A stretch of DNA of 64,000 nucleotides from Acetofilamentum sp. (GTDB lineage: Bacteria; Bacteroidota; Bacteroidia; Bacteroidales; DYOH01). A program made the position numbers and the translations under genes. The stretch lies in assembly GCA_020720625.1 (NCBI GenBank), contig DYOH01000003.1, positions 29,893 to 93,892 on the forward strand, read 5' to 3'. Below the pieces are notes generated by a model. That model was not told where the DNA came from. It saw only the letters and a list, made by a program, of their open reading frames with translations, and did not search any database. The first letter of the stretch is position 1, and each line of letters opens with the position of its first letter. Positions 1 through 10,045 of the stretch are shown piece by piece.

Positions 1-1591
1 GATAATCTGCTACTTTTAATCCTTGTAGATTTCTTATTTTTATCCTCTTTATATTTTGATTGTTCGTTTCGATTTTTATGAAGTTATGAGCCGGATTTGG
101 ATAAATAGTGATTTCATGCAATAATTCATTTTCTATAGAATTAGCATTTTTTTGTAGACGAAAATTTGCTTCTACTATAGAATAATTGTCAGATAAATAC
201 ACTTCTAAGGTATCGCTAAAATATTTTTCTGCTTTGGCGATAATTTTATACGTGCCAGCAACAATAGGTCTGATATAAAATCCGTTTTGATTGGTTTTAA
301 CCTGCGAATTATCTACATCATAATCCATTATAAGTATTTCAGATTCAATGACTTGGCCTGTTTCTTGATCTGTTACAGTGCCTCTTATTCCGTATTGGGC
401 TTGTTTAATGTATGCTATAAGTGCCCTATAGCTATAGTTCCAAAAGGCAGGGAGCTCCGATGCATCGGGCATTTTTTCGGTACTAATTTCCATCGTAACT
501 TCTTTGCAATGCTCGAAATAATTGGCATAATCCTGCCTACCGCCCGAAATTGTGTACCAATCGTAGCCGTTTACAATGCCGTTTTCAAAATCGTTCATAT
601 AATTTGCGTTGTACAGATGCACTGTATCGGCATAAATTCGCGAAATAAATTGAAACCATTCATCGTCGGCATGCCTCTTATAATAGGTATCCCACGGATA
701 GTTTACCACTTCAGCACCACCATGAAAATTTGCCGACATTACAAATTGTTTGGATGCCATATACGCCATCATCAGTTTGTTTTCCGTTTGGGTCGTTTTT
801 CCATCTGGATTTTGCCCATCTTCGGGGTCGGGATAATTCCGGTTTAAGTCCACATTAAACGAGTTATATCGTGTTGCACCATAAACACTTTCGTTTCCGG
901 TTCTGTAGGTTCCGTCAGGGTTCGAAAGCGGATTTATGTAAATTTCCATGGTATCGAGTAAGCTTTTTATTTCTGCAGTAGTTTCATAATTTTTAAGTAA
1001 ATAATCTATTAATCTGAGCATTAATACATATCCTACTACTTCATCGCCATGAATAGTGGCAGAGTAAAAAAAATGTGGTTCGTTTTCGTTAGTATGCACA
1101 TTATCAGACAATTTACCAGTTAAAATGAGTCTGCCGCCCGGTGATTGGCCTAAAGTGTCTATTTTGAATAAGTTCGGATAATTTACCAAAAAGTTGCTCA
1201 TCATTTCTAAATAAACACTATAACTGGGGTAAGCATCCCAGTTTTGCATAGCGCTGGGGCTTTGGGCAGATTTTATAAGTTTTTGTCTGGAAGGTGCTGT
1301 TGCCATTTCGAAAGTTATTCCCAATTGGCGCAGTTTTATTAGTCCTGCATAATCAGTATATGCAAAATTTTGTTTATTTAGGATATACGACTCGTCAAGA
1401 GATAAAATTGTGGAGAGTTCCCACAAAGTTTTACTTTTTAAACTTGGCAATTGAATATAATATTCGTATTTTAAACTATCAATTTCAGATTCAAATGTTG
1501 TTTCCTGAGCTAAAAGACGATATTGAGAGCTAAATATTAGTAAAAAGTTGAAGATGATTAAGTAATTGTTTTTAAGGATTTTACGTATCAT
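1..1591 (-). CDS. M14-family zinc carboxypeptidase, secreted, with C-terminal T9SS sorting domain (3' end truncated by window start)
   Basis: Reverse-complement reading gives MIRKILKNNYLIIFNFLLIFSSQYRLLAQ (signal peptide), ...YSATIHGDEVVGYVLMLRLIDYLL..., NPLSNPDG..., FNVDLNRNYPDPEDGQNPDGK..., SANFHGGAEVVNYPWD..., and C-terminal ITIYPNPAHNFIKIETNN. Not in the ORF track because the stop lies outside the window. Confidence 0.9.
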   Translation of the reverse strand, partial: MIRKILKNNYLIIFNFLLIFSSQYRLLAQETTFESEIDSLKYEYYIQLPSLKSKTLWELSTILSLDESYILNKQNFAYTDYAGLIKLRQLGITFEMATAPSRQKLIKSAQSPSAMQNWDAYPSYSVYLEMMSNFLVNYPNLFKIDTLGQSPGGRLILTGKLSDNVHTNENEPHFFYSATIHGDEVVGYVLMLRLIDYLLKNYETTAEIKSLLDTMEIYINPLSNPDGTYRTGNESVYGATRYNSFNVDLNRNYPDPEDGQNPDGKTTQTENKLMMAYMASKQFVMSANFHGGAEVVNYPWDTYYKRHADDEWFQFISRIYADTVHLYNANYMNDFENGIVNGYDWYTISGGRQDYANYFEHCKEVTMEISTEKMPDASELPAFWNYSYRALIAYIKQAQYGIRGTVTDQETGQVIESEILIMDYDVDNSQVKTNQNGFYIRPIVAGTYKIIAKAEKYFSDTLEVYLSDNYSIVEANFRLQKNANSIENELLHEITIYPNPAHNFIKIETNNQNIKRIKIRNLQGLKVADY

Positions 1592-1650
1592 GGCGATGTA
1601 ATTTAACAAACTTTTAATATAAATAATTTTTCCTAAATAAGAATTATTCT

Positions 1651-1658
1651 TAACTTTG
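1651..1658 (+). promoter_or_regulatory. Bacteroidota -7 box TAACTTTG upstream of dps-like gene
   Basis: Matches TAnnTTTG about 40 nt upstream of the ATG; the -33 element is weak. Confidence 0.5.
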
Positions 1659-1697
1659 AATCAGATTTAAAAACAGTAAATAATTAAAAACTATAAT

Positions 1698-2165
1698 ATG
1701 ATGAACAAGATAGGACTCAATTTAGAAAAAGCAAAATTAATTTCAAACAAATTAAATGGATTGCTAAGCGATTATCAAATTTTTTATCAAAATGTAAGGG
1801 GTTTTCATTGGAACGTAAGGGGCGAAAAGTTTTTCGAATTACATCTTAAATTCGAAGAGTTGTATAATAATCTCCAGGTTAAAATTGATGAATTGGCAGA
1901 AAGGATTCTTACTTTGGGCGAAACTCCATTGCATAGTTTTAATGCATATTTGCAGAACAGCACCATAAAGCCTGTACAAGATATGAAACAAGGAAAAGAA
2001 TGTATGAAAAATGTGTTAGACTCCTTTGAACAGGTAATAATTAAGCAGCGCGAATTGTTGCAAATTGCATCAGAGGCCAACGACGAAGGGACAAATGCAT
2101 TAATGAGCGATTATATCCGCGAACAGGAAAAATTAGTGTGGATGTATTCTGCATTTTTAGGTTAA
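1698..2165 (+). CDS. dps: Dps/ferritin-like DNA starvation protein
   Basis: 155 aa; FHWNVRGEKFFELHLKFEELYNNLQVKIDELAERI is the Dps ferroxidase-site region. Confidence 0.9.
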   Translation: MMNKIGLNLEKAKLISNKLNGLLSDYQIFYQNVRGFHWNVRGEKFFELHLKFEELYNNLQVKIDELAERILTLGETPLHSFNAYLQNSTIKPVQDMKQGKECMKNVLDSFEQVIIKQRELLQIASEANDEGTNALMSDYIREQEKLVWMYSAFLG

Positions 2166-2220
2166 GCTTTGACAAAACTTTTTATCATAAAATTTTATAA
2201 ATAAATTAAATTCAAACAAA

Positions 2221-2874
2221 ATGGAAGAGAACAAATTTTTATTAATTGGGGACAAATTCCCGGACATGACTGTTCAAACTACGCACGGTATGAGAAATAT
2301 CCCTGGCGATTATGCAGGTAAATGGTTGGTTTTGTTTAGTCATCCGGCAGATTTTACCCCGGTTTGTACAACTGAGTTTATTGCTTTTGCAACTCGTAAA
2401 GACCAGTTTGATGCCTTGAATACTGAGTTATTGGGTTTGTCAATCGATCAAATTTTCTCTCATATTAAATGGGACGAGTGGATTGAGCAAAATATGAAAG
2501 TGCAAATTCCTTTCCCCATTGTAGCCGACCACGATGGCAGTGTTGCCGGAAGAATTGGAATGGTTCACCCAGGAAAAGGTACACAAACCGTGCGTGCAAC
2601 TTTTATCATCGACCCCAAAGGTTACGCCAGACTAATTTTGTATTATCCACAAGAAATTGGACGTAATATGGATGAAATTATACGTGCAATTAAAGCGCTT
2701 CAGATTTCTGACTTAAAATCTGTGGCTGTTCCTGCAAACTGGCCAAATAACGAAATTTTGGGCGATCGTTTAATTGTTCCGCCTGCAAAAACTGTTCTGG
2801 ATGCTAAAGCCAGATTACAAGATAAGACTATTGAGTGCTACGACTGGTGGTTTTGCCACAAAGAAAATAAATAA
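2221..2874 (+). CDS. Peroxiredoxin, Prx6/archaeal thermophile-like type
   Basis: [15 protein letters not shown] active site; C-terminal CYDWWFC motif as in Prx6-type enzymes with a C-terminal Cys pair. Confidence 0.93.
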   Translation: MEENKFLLIGDKFPDMTVQTTHGMRNIPGDYAGKWLVLFSHPADFTPVCTTEFIAFATRKDQFDALNTELLGLSIDQIFSHIKWDEWIEQNMKVQIPFPIVADHDGSVAGRIGMVHPGKGTQTVRATFIIDPKGYARLILYYPQEIGRNMDEIIRAIKALQISDLKSVAVPANWPNNEILGDRLIVPPAKTVLDAKARLQDKTIECYDWWFCHKENK

Positions 2875-2899
2875 TTTTGCGTAGTTGTTACTTTTTTGC

Positions 2900-2935
2900 A
2901 AGATAGATGTTTGCCTTGGGGCAGGCATCTATCTT
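2900..2935 (+). terminator. Imperfect hairpin downstream of peroxiredoxin
   Basis: aagatagatg...catctatctt, 10-bp stem extendable with mismatches; weak T tract. Confidence 0.4.
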
Positions 2936-3000
2936 ATTGTTTATCCGATTTTAGCTATATCTGGAATACGCCTTTAGGTATTTCTAAATCGAAGAGAAAT

Positions 3001-3042
3001 AAATGAAAAAGTCCGGAGATTCTTTTCCGGACTTTTTCATTT
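3001..3042. terminator. Bidirectional rho-independent terminator between convergent genes
   Basis: Perfect 16-bp inverted repeat aaatgaaaaagtccgg / ccggactttttcattt. Confidence 0.88.
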
Positions 3043-3055
3043 ATCTATAAAAAAA

Positions 3056-3607
3056 TTATAAGGTTTGAACGGTTTCAACAATTTCCATTCCTCTATTAAT
3101 GGCATCCTGATTCATTGGAACTAGTTTGTGATGTCTTTCAGGAAGCGATTTTTTAAGACCTTTTATAACATTTTCCATTTTCATGATGGGGAATATTTTT
3201 AAAAATCCGCCAAGAATTATCATGTTGAAAGTTTTGATATTTCCCATTCTCCCTGCTTCTTTTGCAGCCGGAATATGAAAAATATTGATATCTTTTCTTG
3301 TTGGAAAATGGGTAATGCCGTTACTGTCGTAGATTAAAGTACCGCCAGGTTTTACTTTAGATTCGAATTTATCCATAGATTGTTGGTTGAGGATAATGGC
3401 CGTATCAAAAATTTGTAAAATAGGCGAACTTATGCGCTCGTCGCTCAGAATAACTGTAACGTTGGCAGTTCCGCCGCGCATTTCGGGTCCGTAGGAAGGC
3501 ATCCAGCTTACTTCCATATCTTGCATTACACCGGAGTAGGCCATAATTTTACCCATAGATAAAACTCCTTGACCACCAAATCCGGCTATTATAATTTCCT
3601 GAGTCAT
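3056..3607 (-). CDS. 2-oxoacid:ferredoxin oxidoreductase gamma subunit
   Basis: MTQEIIIAGFGGQGVLSMGKIMAYSG... GGTANVTVILSDERISSPI, typical gamma domain. Confidence 0.92.
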   Translation of the reverse strand: MTQEIIIAGFGGQGVLSMGKIMAYSGVMQDMEVSWMPSYGPEMRGGTANVTVILSDERISSPILQIFDTAIILNQQSMDKFESKVKPGGTLIYDSNGITHFPTRKDINIFHIPAAKEAGRMGNIKTFNMIILGGFLKIFPIMKMENVIKGLKKSLPERHHKLVPMNQDAINRGMEIVETVQTL

Positions 3608-3627
3608 TTTCTCGTATTTTTAATTTC

Positions 3628-4398
3628 TTATTCGTCTTTTAGGGTACCTAACTTATAGTATTCCAACATATTTTCGGTTAACCATTGATTTGATTTTACT
3701 GGCGTCATTTTCCATCCCGAATTGCAATTTGAAACTATTTCGATAAAAGATAAACCTTTGTTTTCTTTCTGATTTTCAAAAGCTTTTAAAATGGCTTTTT
3801 TGGCTTTTCGAACCAATGCAGGAGTATGTACAGCATGTCGGGCCACAAATCGGGTTCCCGGCAAATTGGCAACAAGCTCAGTCATTTTTAAGGGATGTCC
3901 CATGCTAGCAACATCTCTACCGTATGGCGAAGTGCTCGAAGCCATTCCGGGTAAGGTTGTTGGTGCCATTTGTCCGCCGGTCATTCCGTAAATACCGTTA
4001 TTAATGAAGAAAATGCTAATATTTTCGCCTCTGTTGCAGGCATGTATGGTTTCGGCAGTTCCAATAGCAGCTAAATCGCCGTCGCCCTGATAGGTGAAAA
4101 CAAATTTTTCGGGATAAACTCTTTTTATACCAGTGGCTAGTGCCGGTGCTCTCCCGTGGGGAGCCTGAGCTATATCGATATTCATAAACTCGTATGCCAA
4201 CACCGAGCAACCCACAGGGGCAACACCAATGGTTTCCGATTCAATGCCAAGTTCTTCGATTGCTTCAAGAATAAGTCTGTGTACTACACCATGTCCGCAA
4301 CCTGGGCAATAGCTAAGTGGTTTATCTGTAAAAAGTTTTGTTTTTTGAAAAACCAGATTTTCAGGTTTAATTATATCTTCTAATTTAATTTCAGCCAT
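3628..4398 (-). CDS. 2-oxoacid:ferredoxin oxidoreductase beta (TPP-binding) subunit
   Basis: SYCPGCGHGVVHRLI; QGDGDLAAIGTAETIHACNRGENISIFFINNGIYGMTGGQMAPTT. Confidence 0.93.
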   Translation of the reverse strand: MAEIKLEDIIKPENLVFQKTKLFTDKPLSYCPGCGHGVVHRLILEAIEELGIESETIGVAPVGCSVLAYEFMNIDIAQAPHGRAPALATGIKRVYPEKFVFTYQGDGDLAAIGTAETIHACNRGENISIFFINNGIYGMTGGQMAPTTLPGMASSTSPYGRDVASMGHPLKMTELVANLPGTRFVARHAVHTPALVRKAKKAILKAFENQKENKGLSFIEIVSNCNSGWKMTPVKSNQWLTENMLEYYKLGTLKDE

Positions 4399-4404
4399 AA
4401 CGCA

Positions 4405-5490
4405 TTAACCTCCTATAATTTTAGATTTTAGTGCTGCAACCACTTCTTCGGGCGAATGTATAACACCACCATAACGACCAAAATGAGCAACTTTTGTTTT
4501 GCCTTCTACGGCAAGTCTTATATCTTCAATCATTTGTCCGGCACTCATTTCTACCGATAAAAAGCCCTTTACTTTTGATGCAAGTTCTTTTACTTTCTTT
4601 TCGGGGAATGGCCAAAGTGTAATTGGGCGCAAAAGGCCAACTTTAATACCTTCTTTACGTGCTATTTGCAATGCTTTGTGGCAAATACGCGCACTAGTGC
4701 CGTATGCCATAAACACATATTCGGCATCTTCGAGCGATACTTCTTCCAGGATTACTTCGTTTTCTTCAATTTCTTTGTATTTTTTTTGCAAATGAAAATT
4801 GTGGCGTTCCAGATTTTCTTGATCCAGGTCGAGAGATGTAATTATGTTGTGCTCTCTTCCGGGTGTACGTCCGGTTAATGCCCAAGAATCAAATCTATCT
4901 TTAATTTCCTGATTTGTTAGTCTGGGTTTTTGTTCATCGAGCATTACTTTTTCCATCATTTGGCCAATAGCTCCATCAGAAAGGATAAGAACCATAATCC
5001 TATATTTAAAAGCGAGATCGAAGGCCAGATTAACAAAATCGTACATCTCCTGAACCGACGATGGAGCCAGCACAATCTGGCGATAATCTCCGTGTCCGCC
5101 ACCTTTGGTCGATTGAAAATAATCAGATTGAGCAGGCTGAATATCGCCTAATCCGGGGCCGCCTCTTACAACATTTAGCACCACCGCAGGAACTTCGGAG
5201 CCAGCAATATAAGAAAAACTTTCTTGCATCAGGCTTATGCCAGGGCTTGAAGAAGATGTTACTATTTTTTTTCCTGTGCAGGCAGCTCCATAAACCATAT
5301 TGATAGCTGCTAACTCGCTTTCTGCCTGAAGAACAACCATTCCGGTTCTCTCTTCTGGTTTTTCTGCCATCAAGTACTCCATCACTTCAGATTGAGGAGT
5401 AATCGGGTATCCGTAATAGGCATCAACACCTGCCCGAATAAATCCTTCGGCAATGGCTTCGTTGCCTTTCATTAGTCTTAATTCTCCCAT
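4405..5490 (-). CDS. 2-oxoacid:ferredoxin oxidoreductase alpha subunit (Vor/Kor type)
   Basis: MKGNEAIAEGFIRAGVDAYYGYPITPQSEVMEYL; TSSSSPGISLMQESFSYIAGSEVPAVVLNVVRGGPGLG. Confidence 0.93.
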   Translation of the reverse strand: MGELRLMKGNEAIAEGFIRAGVDAYYGYPITPQSEVMEYLMAEKPEERTGMVVLQAESELAAINMVYGAACTGKKIVTSSSSPGISLMQESFSYIAGSEVPAVVLNVVRGGPGLGDIQPAQSDYFQSTKGGGHGDYRQIVLAPSSVQEMYDFVNLAFDLAFKYRIMVLILSDGAIGQMMEKVMLDEQKPRLTNQEIKDRFDSWALTGRTPGREHNIITSLDLDQENLERHNFHLQKKYKEIEENEVILEEVSLEDAEYVFMAYGTSARICHKALQIARKEGIKVGLLRPITLWPFPEKKVKELASKVKGFLSVEMSAGQMIEDIRLAVEGKTKVAHFGRYGGVIHSPEEVVAALKSKIIGG

Positions 5491-5522
5491 TATAATGGTA
5501 ATTTAATTCGTTTTTAATCTTC

Positions 5523-5753
5523 TTAATCAACTACTTTGATTCTATATACAGTAATTACCGTATCCGGACAAACGGTAGCACAATTTACACACCCGGTGCA
5601 GGCTTCCGGATTTTCCATATAGGCATAATGATATCCTTTTCCGTTAACATCAACAGCCATTCTTAAAACATCGGTAGGGCAGGAGCCGATGCATAATTCG
5701 CATCCTTTGCATCTCTCTACATCTACCACTATTGCACCTCTTACTTTTGCCAT
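5523..5753 (-). CDS. 2x[4Fe-4S] ferredoxin subunit of 2-oxoacid oxidoreductase
   Basis: CKGCELCIGSCPTDVL and CTGCVNCATVCPDTVI cluster motifs; first gene of the KOR operon. Confidence 0.92.
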   Translation of the reverse strand: MAKVRGAIVVDVERCKGCELCIGSCPTDVLRMAVDVNGKGYHYAYMENPEACTGCVNCATVCPDTVITVYRIKVVD

Positions 5754-5795
5754 AATCTTTATAATGTAATTAGATTCAACAATTTATTTATATGC

Positions 5796-5803
5796 CAAAT
5801 ATA
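5796..5803 (-). promoter_or_regulatory. -7 box TATATTTG upstream of KOR operon
   Basis: Minus-strand TATATTTG about 43 nt upstream of the ferredoxin ATG; fits TAnnTTTG. Confidence 0.5.
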
Positions 5804-6209
5804 GATATTAAAAACACATTTAGAAAACGTTTGCAGCTATTCTTCAACACTTCAAATATTTAATAATTTGTTATTAGATTTATCAATATTCAGATAATTA
5901 GTAAGTTTTCTCTTTTTTATGCTTATAATATGGTAGTATTTTTTGCCTAATATGTATTTATTATAAATAAGTGTTTTCTGATTTCTATTTTTCTGATTTT
6001 GGTGTTTGGTTTGATTTTTTGTGGATTTATTAAGCTAATTTTTTTGAAAGGATTTCGTTTCTATATATTAATCAACTTTGAAAATGAATGGAAAAACTGA
6101 ATTGGAGCATATTTCTAAGCAATAATTTTGCGTATAAAGGATTGTTTCCTCATTTTTGTCAGATAAACCAACATTGACCATTAGTTTTAAAACCATTTGC
6201 CCGATTTTT

Positions 6210-9059
6210 ATGCATACTATTTTCAGAGCTTCGCTACTTTTTATTGTTTTTGTTGCCTTTCTTTCGATTTTTGACAGGAGAGAGAATATTTGGTCCTTAG
6301 GAGAAAATACTTCTATTCCTCCGTATTTGAGTTATGAGTCGAATTGGGCAAAAAGTATGTCTGATAATTTGAATGTGAAGCAGAAAATTGGACAATCAAT
6401 ATTGCTTCCAGCATTTCCTCAGGAAGATACAGTATATTGGCATAAATTAGGAGATTTTATTGAGCAATACTACATAGGGGGTATTGTGGTGTATAAAGGC
6501 GATGCATTGCGTGTAACTCAAATGATTAATTATCTGCAATCAAGGGCAAAAGTGCCTTTACTGGTGATGATAGATTCTGATTTTGATGTTCAAAATATGA
6601 TTGGCTCGATGCTTCCTTTTTTACATCAAGCTCAGCTTGAGCAGATTTCTGATAATTCCGTTTTGTTTGAATTAGCATCAATACTTAGTTTACAATTCAG
6701 ACGAATGGGAATTCACGGCATATTTGGGCCCGACATACATTCGCTATCCTATCCCGAAAATATTTATCAGGACGAAGAATTTTGGAACCTTAAAAAGAAT
6801 AAAGTATTTAGTTTGCTGAAAGCCATGGCCGAAAATAGAATATTTGCAGTAATGGATATTCAAAAAACAGAAGCTTTGAATTTCTCGGATTCTTTGTTTG
6901 TGGCTCAGCTAAACTACTTGGTAAAGAAGGGTTTGGGAGGTGTCCGGATTTTTGAATCAAATGATTTTACAAGCGAAAATGCTTCTTGTTTTTTGCCTAA
7001 AGAGCTGGGATACAAAGGAATATCCTTCGGAAAATCAATTTTCGCCACCGATTCAATGGAAAAAACAAGCAGCATATTGCGTAAGACTATTGAAAATGGA
7101 GCCGACTTATTTGTATACGATGGGCCACATTCCGGATTCAAACTTTTTATTGATTCCATTGAAACAAATAATAAGACAGAAGAAAACCGACTTATTTCGG
7201 GATTTACAAAAATAATGCATCTTAAATATTGGTTGGGATTGCATAAATATAAAATGCAAAGTGAAGAAAATATAGTAGCAGATTTGTGTTCACCAAAAGC
7301 AGAAAGTGTAATAAGGAAAGCCACCGAAAGCTCTATTATTCTTTTGCAGAATAAAGAAAGCCAAATACCCTTGCGTGGTTTGGATAATCAAAATATTGTA
7401 ACTATTTCGTTTGGTGAGAATAACTCGGGCATATTTAATAAGCGTTTGAAGAACTACGCCCAAATTAAAGAAATGATGTTGCCCAAAATAAATTTCAAAG
7501 AAAAATTATACCACCAGTTAAAAGCTGTCGGAGATTCTGATTTAATTATGGTAGGGGTTTTCGAAACCAATCAGTTCAGTGTTGATTATGGTGTTTCTGT
7601 TGAGATACTTAAAGAAATTGAATCACTTGCCCAAACACGTAATGTAATTTACATCAACTTTGCGCCTGTTCAGGTGTTGCGAAATATCAGAAATCCAGAA
7701 AATTTTGTGGCAATTATTCAGGCTAATAACGATTTATCTTTTTCTCAGGATTATGCTGCTCAGCTTATTTTTGGTGGAATAAAAGCCGATGCACTGCTTA
7801 GTTATACGCTTGGTAATTTTCGTGGAGGAACTAGTTTTATAACCGAGAAATCGCGATTGAAATTTTCGATTCCTGAAGAATTAAATATTGATAGGAAAAA
7901 ACTATCTGCCATTGACTCTATTGTTTACGACGGGATAAAAAATAAGGCTTTCCCGGGATGTCAGATTGTTGCGGTTAAAGATGGGGTTGTATTTTTTGAA
8001 AAAAACTATGGGTACACGGAATACAATTCGAAAACAAAAATTGAATCAACGCATATATACGATTTGGCTTCACTTACCAAAATATTAGCCACTGCGCCCG
8101 TTTTGATGCATCTGTATCAAAACAAAAAATTTGATATTCAGAAGAAATTGAAGGATTATATTCAACAAACAGATACCACAAATAAAGGCGAGTTATTGAT
8201 GAACGATATTCTGCTTCATCAGGCAAGACTAAAAGCTTGGATTCCTTTTTACCTCTATACGTATGATAAAAGAAGCCGGCAACTGAGGCCTGATTTATAT
8301 GTAAAAAATCCGGATTCCTTACATTCCACTCAGGTGGCTTATCGATTGTATATTACAAATTCTTATAAAGACAGCATTTTTATTAAAATACTTGAAAGTC
8401 CATTAAATAAAGGAGATGGTTATAAATATAGCGATTTGGGTTTCTATTTATTTACAAAAATAATCGAAATTCAAAGCGGACGAACCATTAATACAGTAGC
8501 CGATTCTTTGCTATACGCACCGCTGGGAGCAAAATCATTGACTTATAATCCACTTGAAAAATTTCCGAAGGAACAAATTGTGCCAACCGAAAACGATATT
8601 TCTTTTCGCCGCCAGTTATTGCAGGGCTACGTGCACGACTATGGCGCAGCAATGCTTGGCGGGGTGGCGGGGCATGCCGGTTTATTTGGTAACGCTCTTG
8701 ATGTGGCTAAACTAATGCAAATGTATTTAAATAAAGGGGTATATGGTGGCGAACAGCTTATTTCGCGAGATGCCGTGGAACTTTTTGTTTCAAGGCCAGT
8801 GAAGAGTAATCGCAGAGCGCTCATTTTTGATATGAAACCGGTAAATGGGAATGCCGCTTCGGTGAGCCGTTACGTTTCTGAACAAAGTTACGGTCATACA
8901 GGGTTTACCGGCACAATTGTCTGGGCCGACCCCGAGAATAATTTTATATTTATCTTTTTGTCTAATAGAATTCATCCGGATATTGAAAACGACAAAATTC
9001 TGAAAATGAGCATTAGGCCAAAAATTCATAATGTGTTTTATTCGGCTATGCTAGAATAG
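6210..9059 (+). CDS. Fusion: N-terminal GH3-like domain (apparently degenerate) plus C-terminal class C beta-lactamase/serine hydrolase domain
   Basis: ORF 6156..9059; first ATG at 6210 begins MHTIFRASLLFIVFV (signal/TM). C-terminal SLTK, YSD and GHTGFTGT motifs; N-terminal NagZ-like layout. Confidence 0.85.
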   Translation: MHTIFRASLLFIVFVAFLSIFDRRENIWSLGENTSIPPYLSYESNWAKSMSDNLNVKQKIGQSILLPAFPQEDTVYWHKLGDFIEQYYIGGIVVYKGDALRVTQMINYLQSRAKVPLLVMIDSDFDVQNMIGSMLPFLHQAQLEQISDNSVLFELASILSLQFRRMGIHGIFGPDIHSLSYPENIYQDEEFWNLKKNKVFSLLKAMAENRIFAVMDIQKTEALNFSDSLFVAQLNYLVKKGLGGVRIFESNDFTSENASCFLPKELGYKGISFGKSIFATDSMEKTSSILRKTIENGADLFVYDGPHSGFKLFIDSIETNNKTEENRLISGFTKIMHLKYWLGLHKYKMQSEENIVADLCSPKAESVIRKATESSIILLQNKESQIPLRGLDNQNIVTISFGENNSGIFNKRLKNYAQIKEMMLPKINFKEKLYHQLKAVGDSDLIMVGVFETNQFSVDYGVSVEILKEIESLAQTRNVIYINFAPVQVLRNIRNPENFVAIIQANNDLSFSQDYAAQLIFGGIKADALLSYTLGNFRGGTSFITEKSRLKFSIPEELNIDRKKLSAIDSIVYDGIKNKAFPGCQIVAVKDGVVFFEKNYGYTEYNSKTKIESTHIYDLASLTKILATAPVLMHLYQNKKFDIQKKLKDYIQQTDTTNKGELLMNDILLHQARLKAWIPFYLYTYDKRSRQLRPDLYVKNPDSLHSTQVAYRLYITNSYKDSIFIKILESPLNKGDGYKYSDLGFYLFTKIIEIQSGRTINTVADSLLYAPLGAKSLTYNPLEKFPKEQIVPTENDISFRRQLLQGYVHDYGAAMLGGVAGHAGLFGNALDVAKLMQMYLNKGVYGGEQLISRDAVELFVSRPVKSNRRALIFDMKPVNGNAASVSRYVSEQSYGHTGFTGTIVWADPENNFIFIFLSNRIHPDIENDKILKMSIRPKIHNVFYSAMLE

Positions 9060-9074
9060 TTTATAGTACAATTT

Positions 9075-10040
9075 TTAGAAAAATGTTTTCCATAATGCTA
9101 ATGCCATTGGCGTTGCAAAAGAGCTAAAAATGTATGAAACCAAAATCATGGCTCCAATTTTATTGCTATCTCCGCCATAAGTTCTAAGCATAAGAATAAT
9201 GCCCGTGGCCGGTGCTACACTTGATTCTATGATAAAAAAATCTGCCATTAAGGGGTTTGTTTTGTGTAGATTTGTTATCAGTATAATAAACAATGTAATC
9301 AAAGGAAGGATAAAAAATTTTGTAACTAAAGATGCTGTAATTTCATAAAAACTAAAAACTGCCCTCATTTTAACGGTGCCTAAAGTGGCTCCAAGCACAA
9401 ATGTGGCAACAGGCACAGCCGCTGCTCCTAATAAACCCGATGCCTGAACGAGCGTTTTGGGTACATAAATATGCATGTTCGATAAAACCAGAAATAATGA
9501 AATTAGTGTTAGTACAAGTGGCGGACTGATATAATCTTTCCATGAAATTTGTTTTTCGATTTCGTGGTTGCTGCTGATAAGTATTTTTCCTACACTCCAT
9601 AAAACCGGATTAAATCCGAGAATGAATAAAAAAACATAAAGCGAAAATTCGTCGAATTGATTTGGATAGAGCAACTGACCCAATGGCAGAACTAAGTATC
9701 CTGCATTTTGCATGGAACCCAGGGGTAAAAGATTTTTCTTTTGTTTAAGTTTTCGAACAAAGAACAGAGAATTTACTCCAATGCCAACAAATACCATACA
9801 AATGGCAATAAGTGGAATAAGATACCACAAAGGAAAATTTTCGGGACGGAATTTTTCTAAAATATTCGCAAATATTAGTGCCGGAAGAAATACATAAACC
9901 GTAGCTTGCGAAAGGGCATTAATTTGGGGCTGAGTAATTACAGATTTGCGTACCAGAAAACCGGCAAAAATGACAATACTAAAAATTTGTGCCAGTGCAA
10001 AAAGCACCGACACAAAGCTATCGAAAAAAATTTCACTCAT
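9075..10040 (-). CDS. AEC family (auxin efflux carrier-like) transporter
   Basis: 321 aa, roughly ten TM segments; VYVFLPALIFANIL and the ESSVAPATG region typical of AEC permeases. Confidence 0.82.
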   Translation of the reverse strand: MSEIFFDSFVSVLFALAQIFSIVIFAGFLVRKSVITQPQINALSQATVYVFLPALIFANILEKFRPENFPLWYLIPLIAICMVFVGIGVNSLFFVRKLKQKKNLLPLGSMQNAGYLVLPLGQLLYPNQFDEFSLYVFLFILGFNPVLWSVGKILISSNHEIEKQISWKDYISPPLVLTLISLFLVLSNMHIYVPKTLVQASGLLGAAAVPVATFVLGATLGTVKMRAVFSFYEITASLVTKFFILPLITLFIILITNLHKTNPLMADFFIIESSVAPATGIILMLRTYGGDSNKIGAMILVSYIFSSFATPMALALWKTFF

Positions 10041-10045
10041 TGGGT

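Noticed and set aside
287-1533. Plus-strand ORFs 287-847 and 1294-1533
   Set aside because: They lie antisense to a continuous, motif-rich M14 carboxypeptidase frame on the minus strand.
3791-5303. Plus-strand ORFs inside the KOR operon (3791, 4156, 4499, 4666, 4930, 5061)
   Set aside because: Antisense shadows of well-supported minus-strand genes, with no promoter or family motif.
3056-5753. Assigning the 2-oxoacid oxidoreductase operon specifically to 2-oxoglutarate, pyruvate or branched-chain substrates
   Set aside because: Subunit layout is clear, but substrate specificity cannot be read reliably without alignment, so no gene symbols were assigned.
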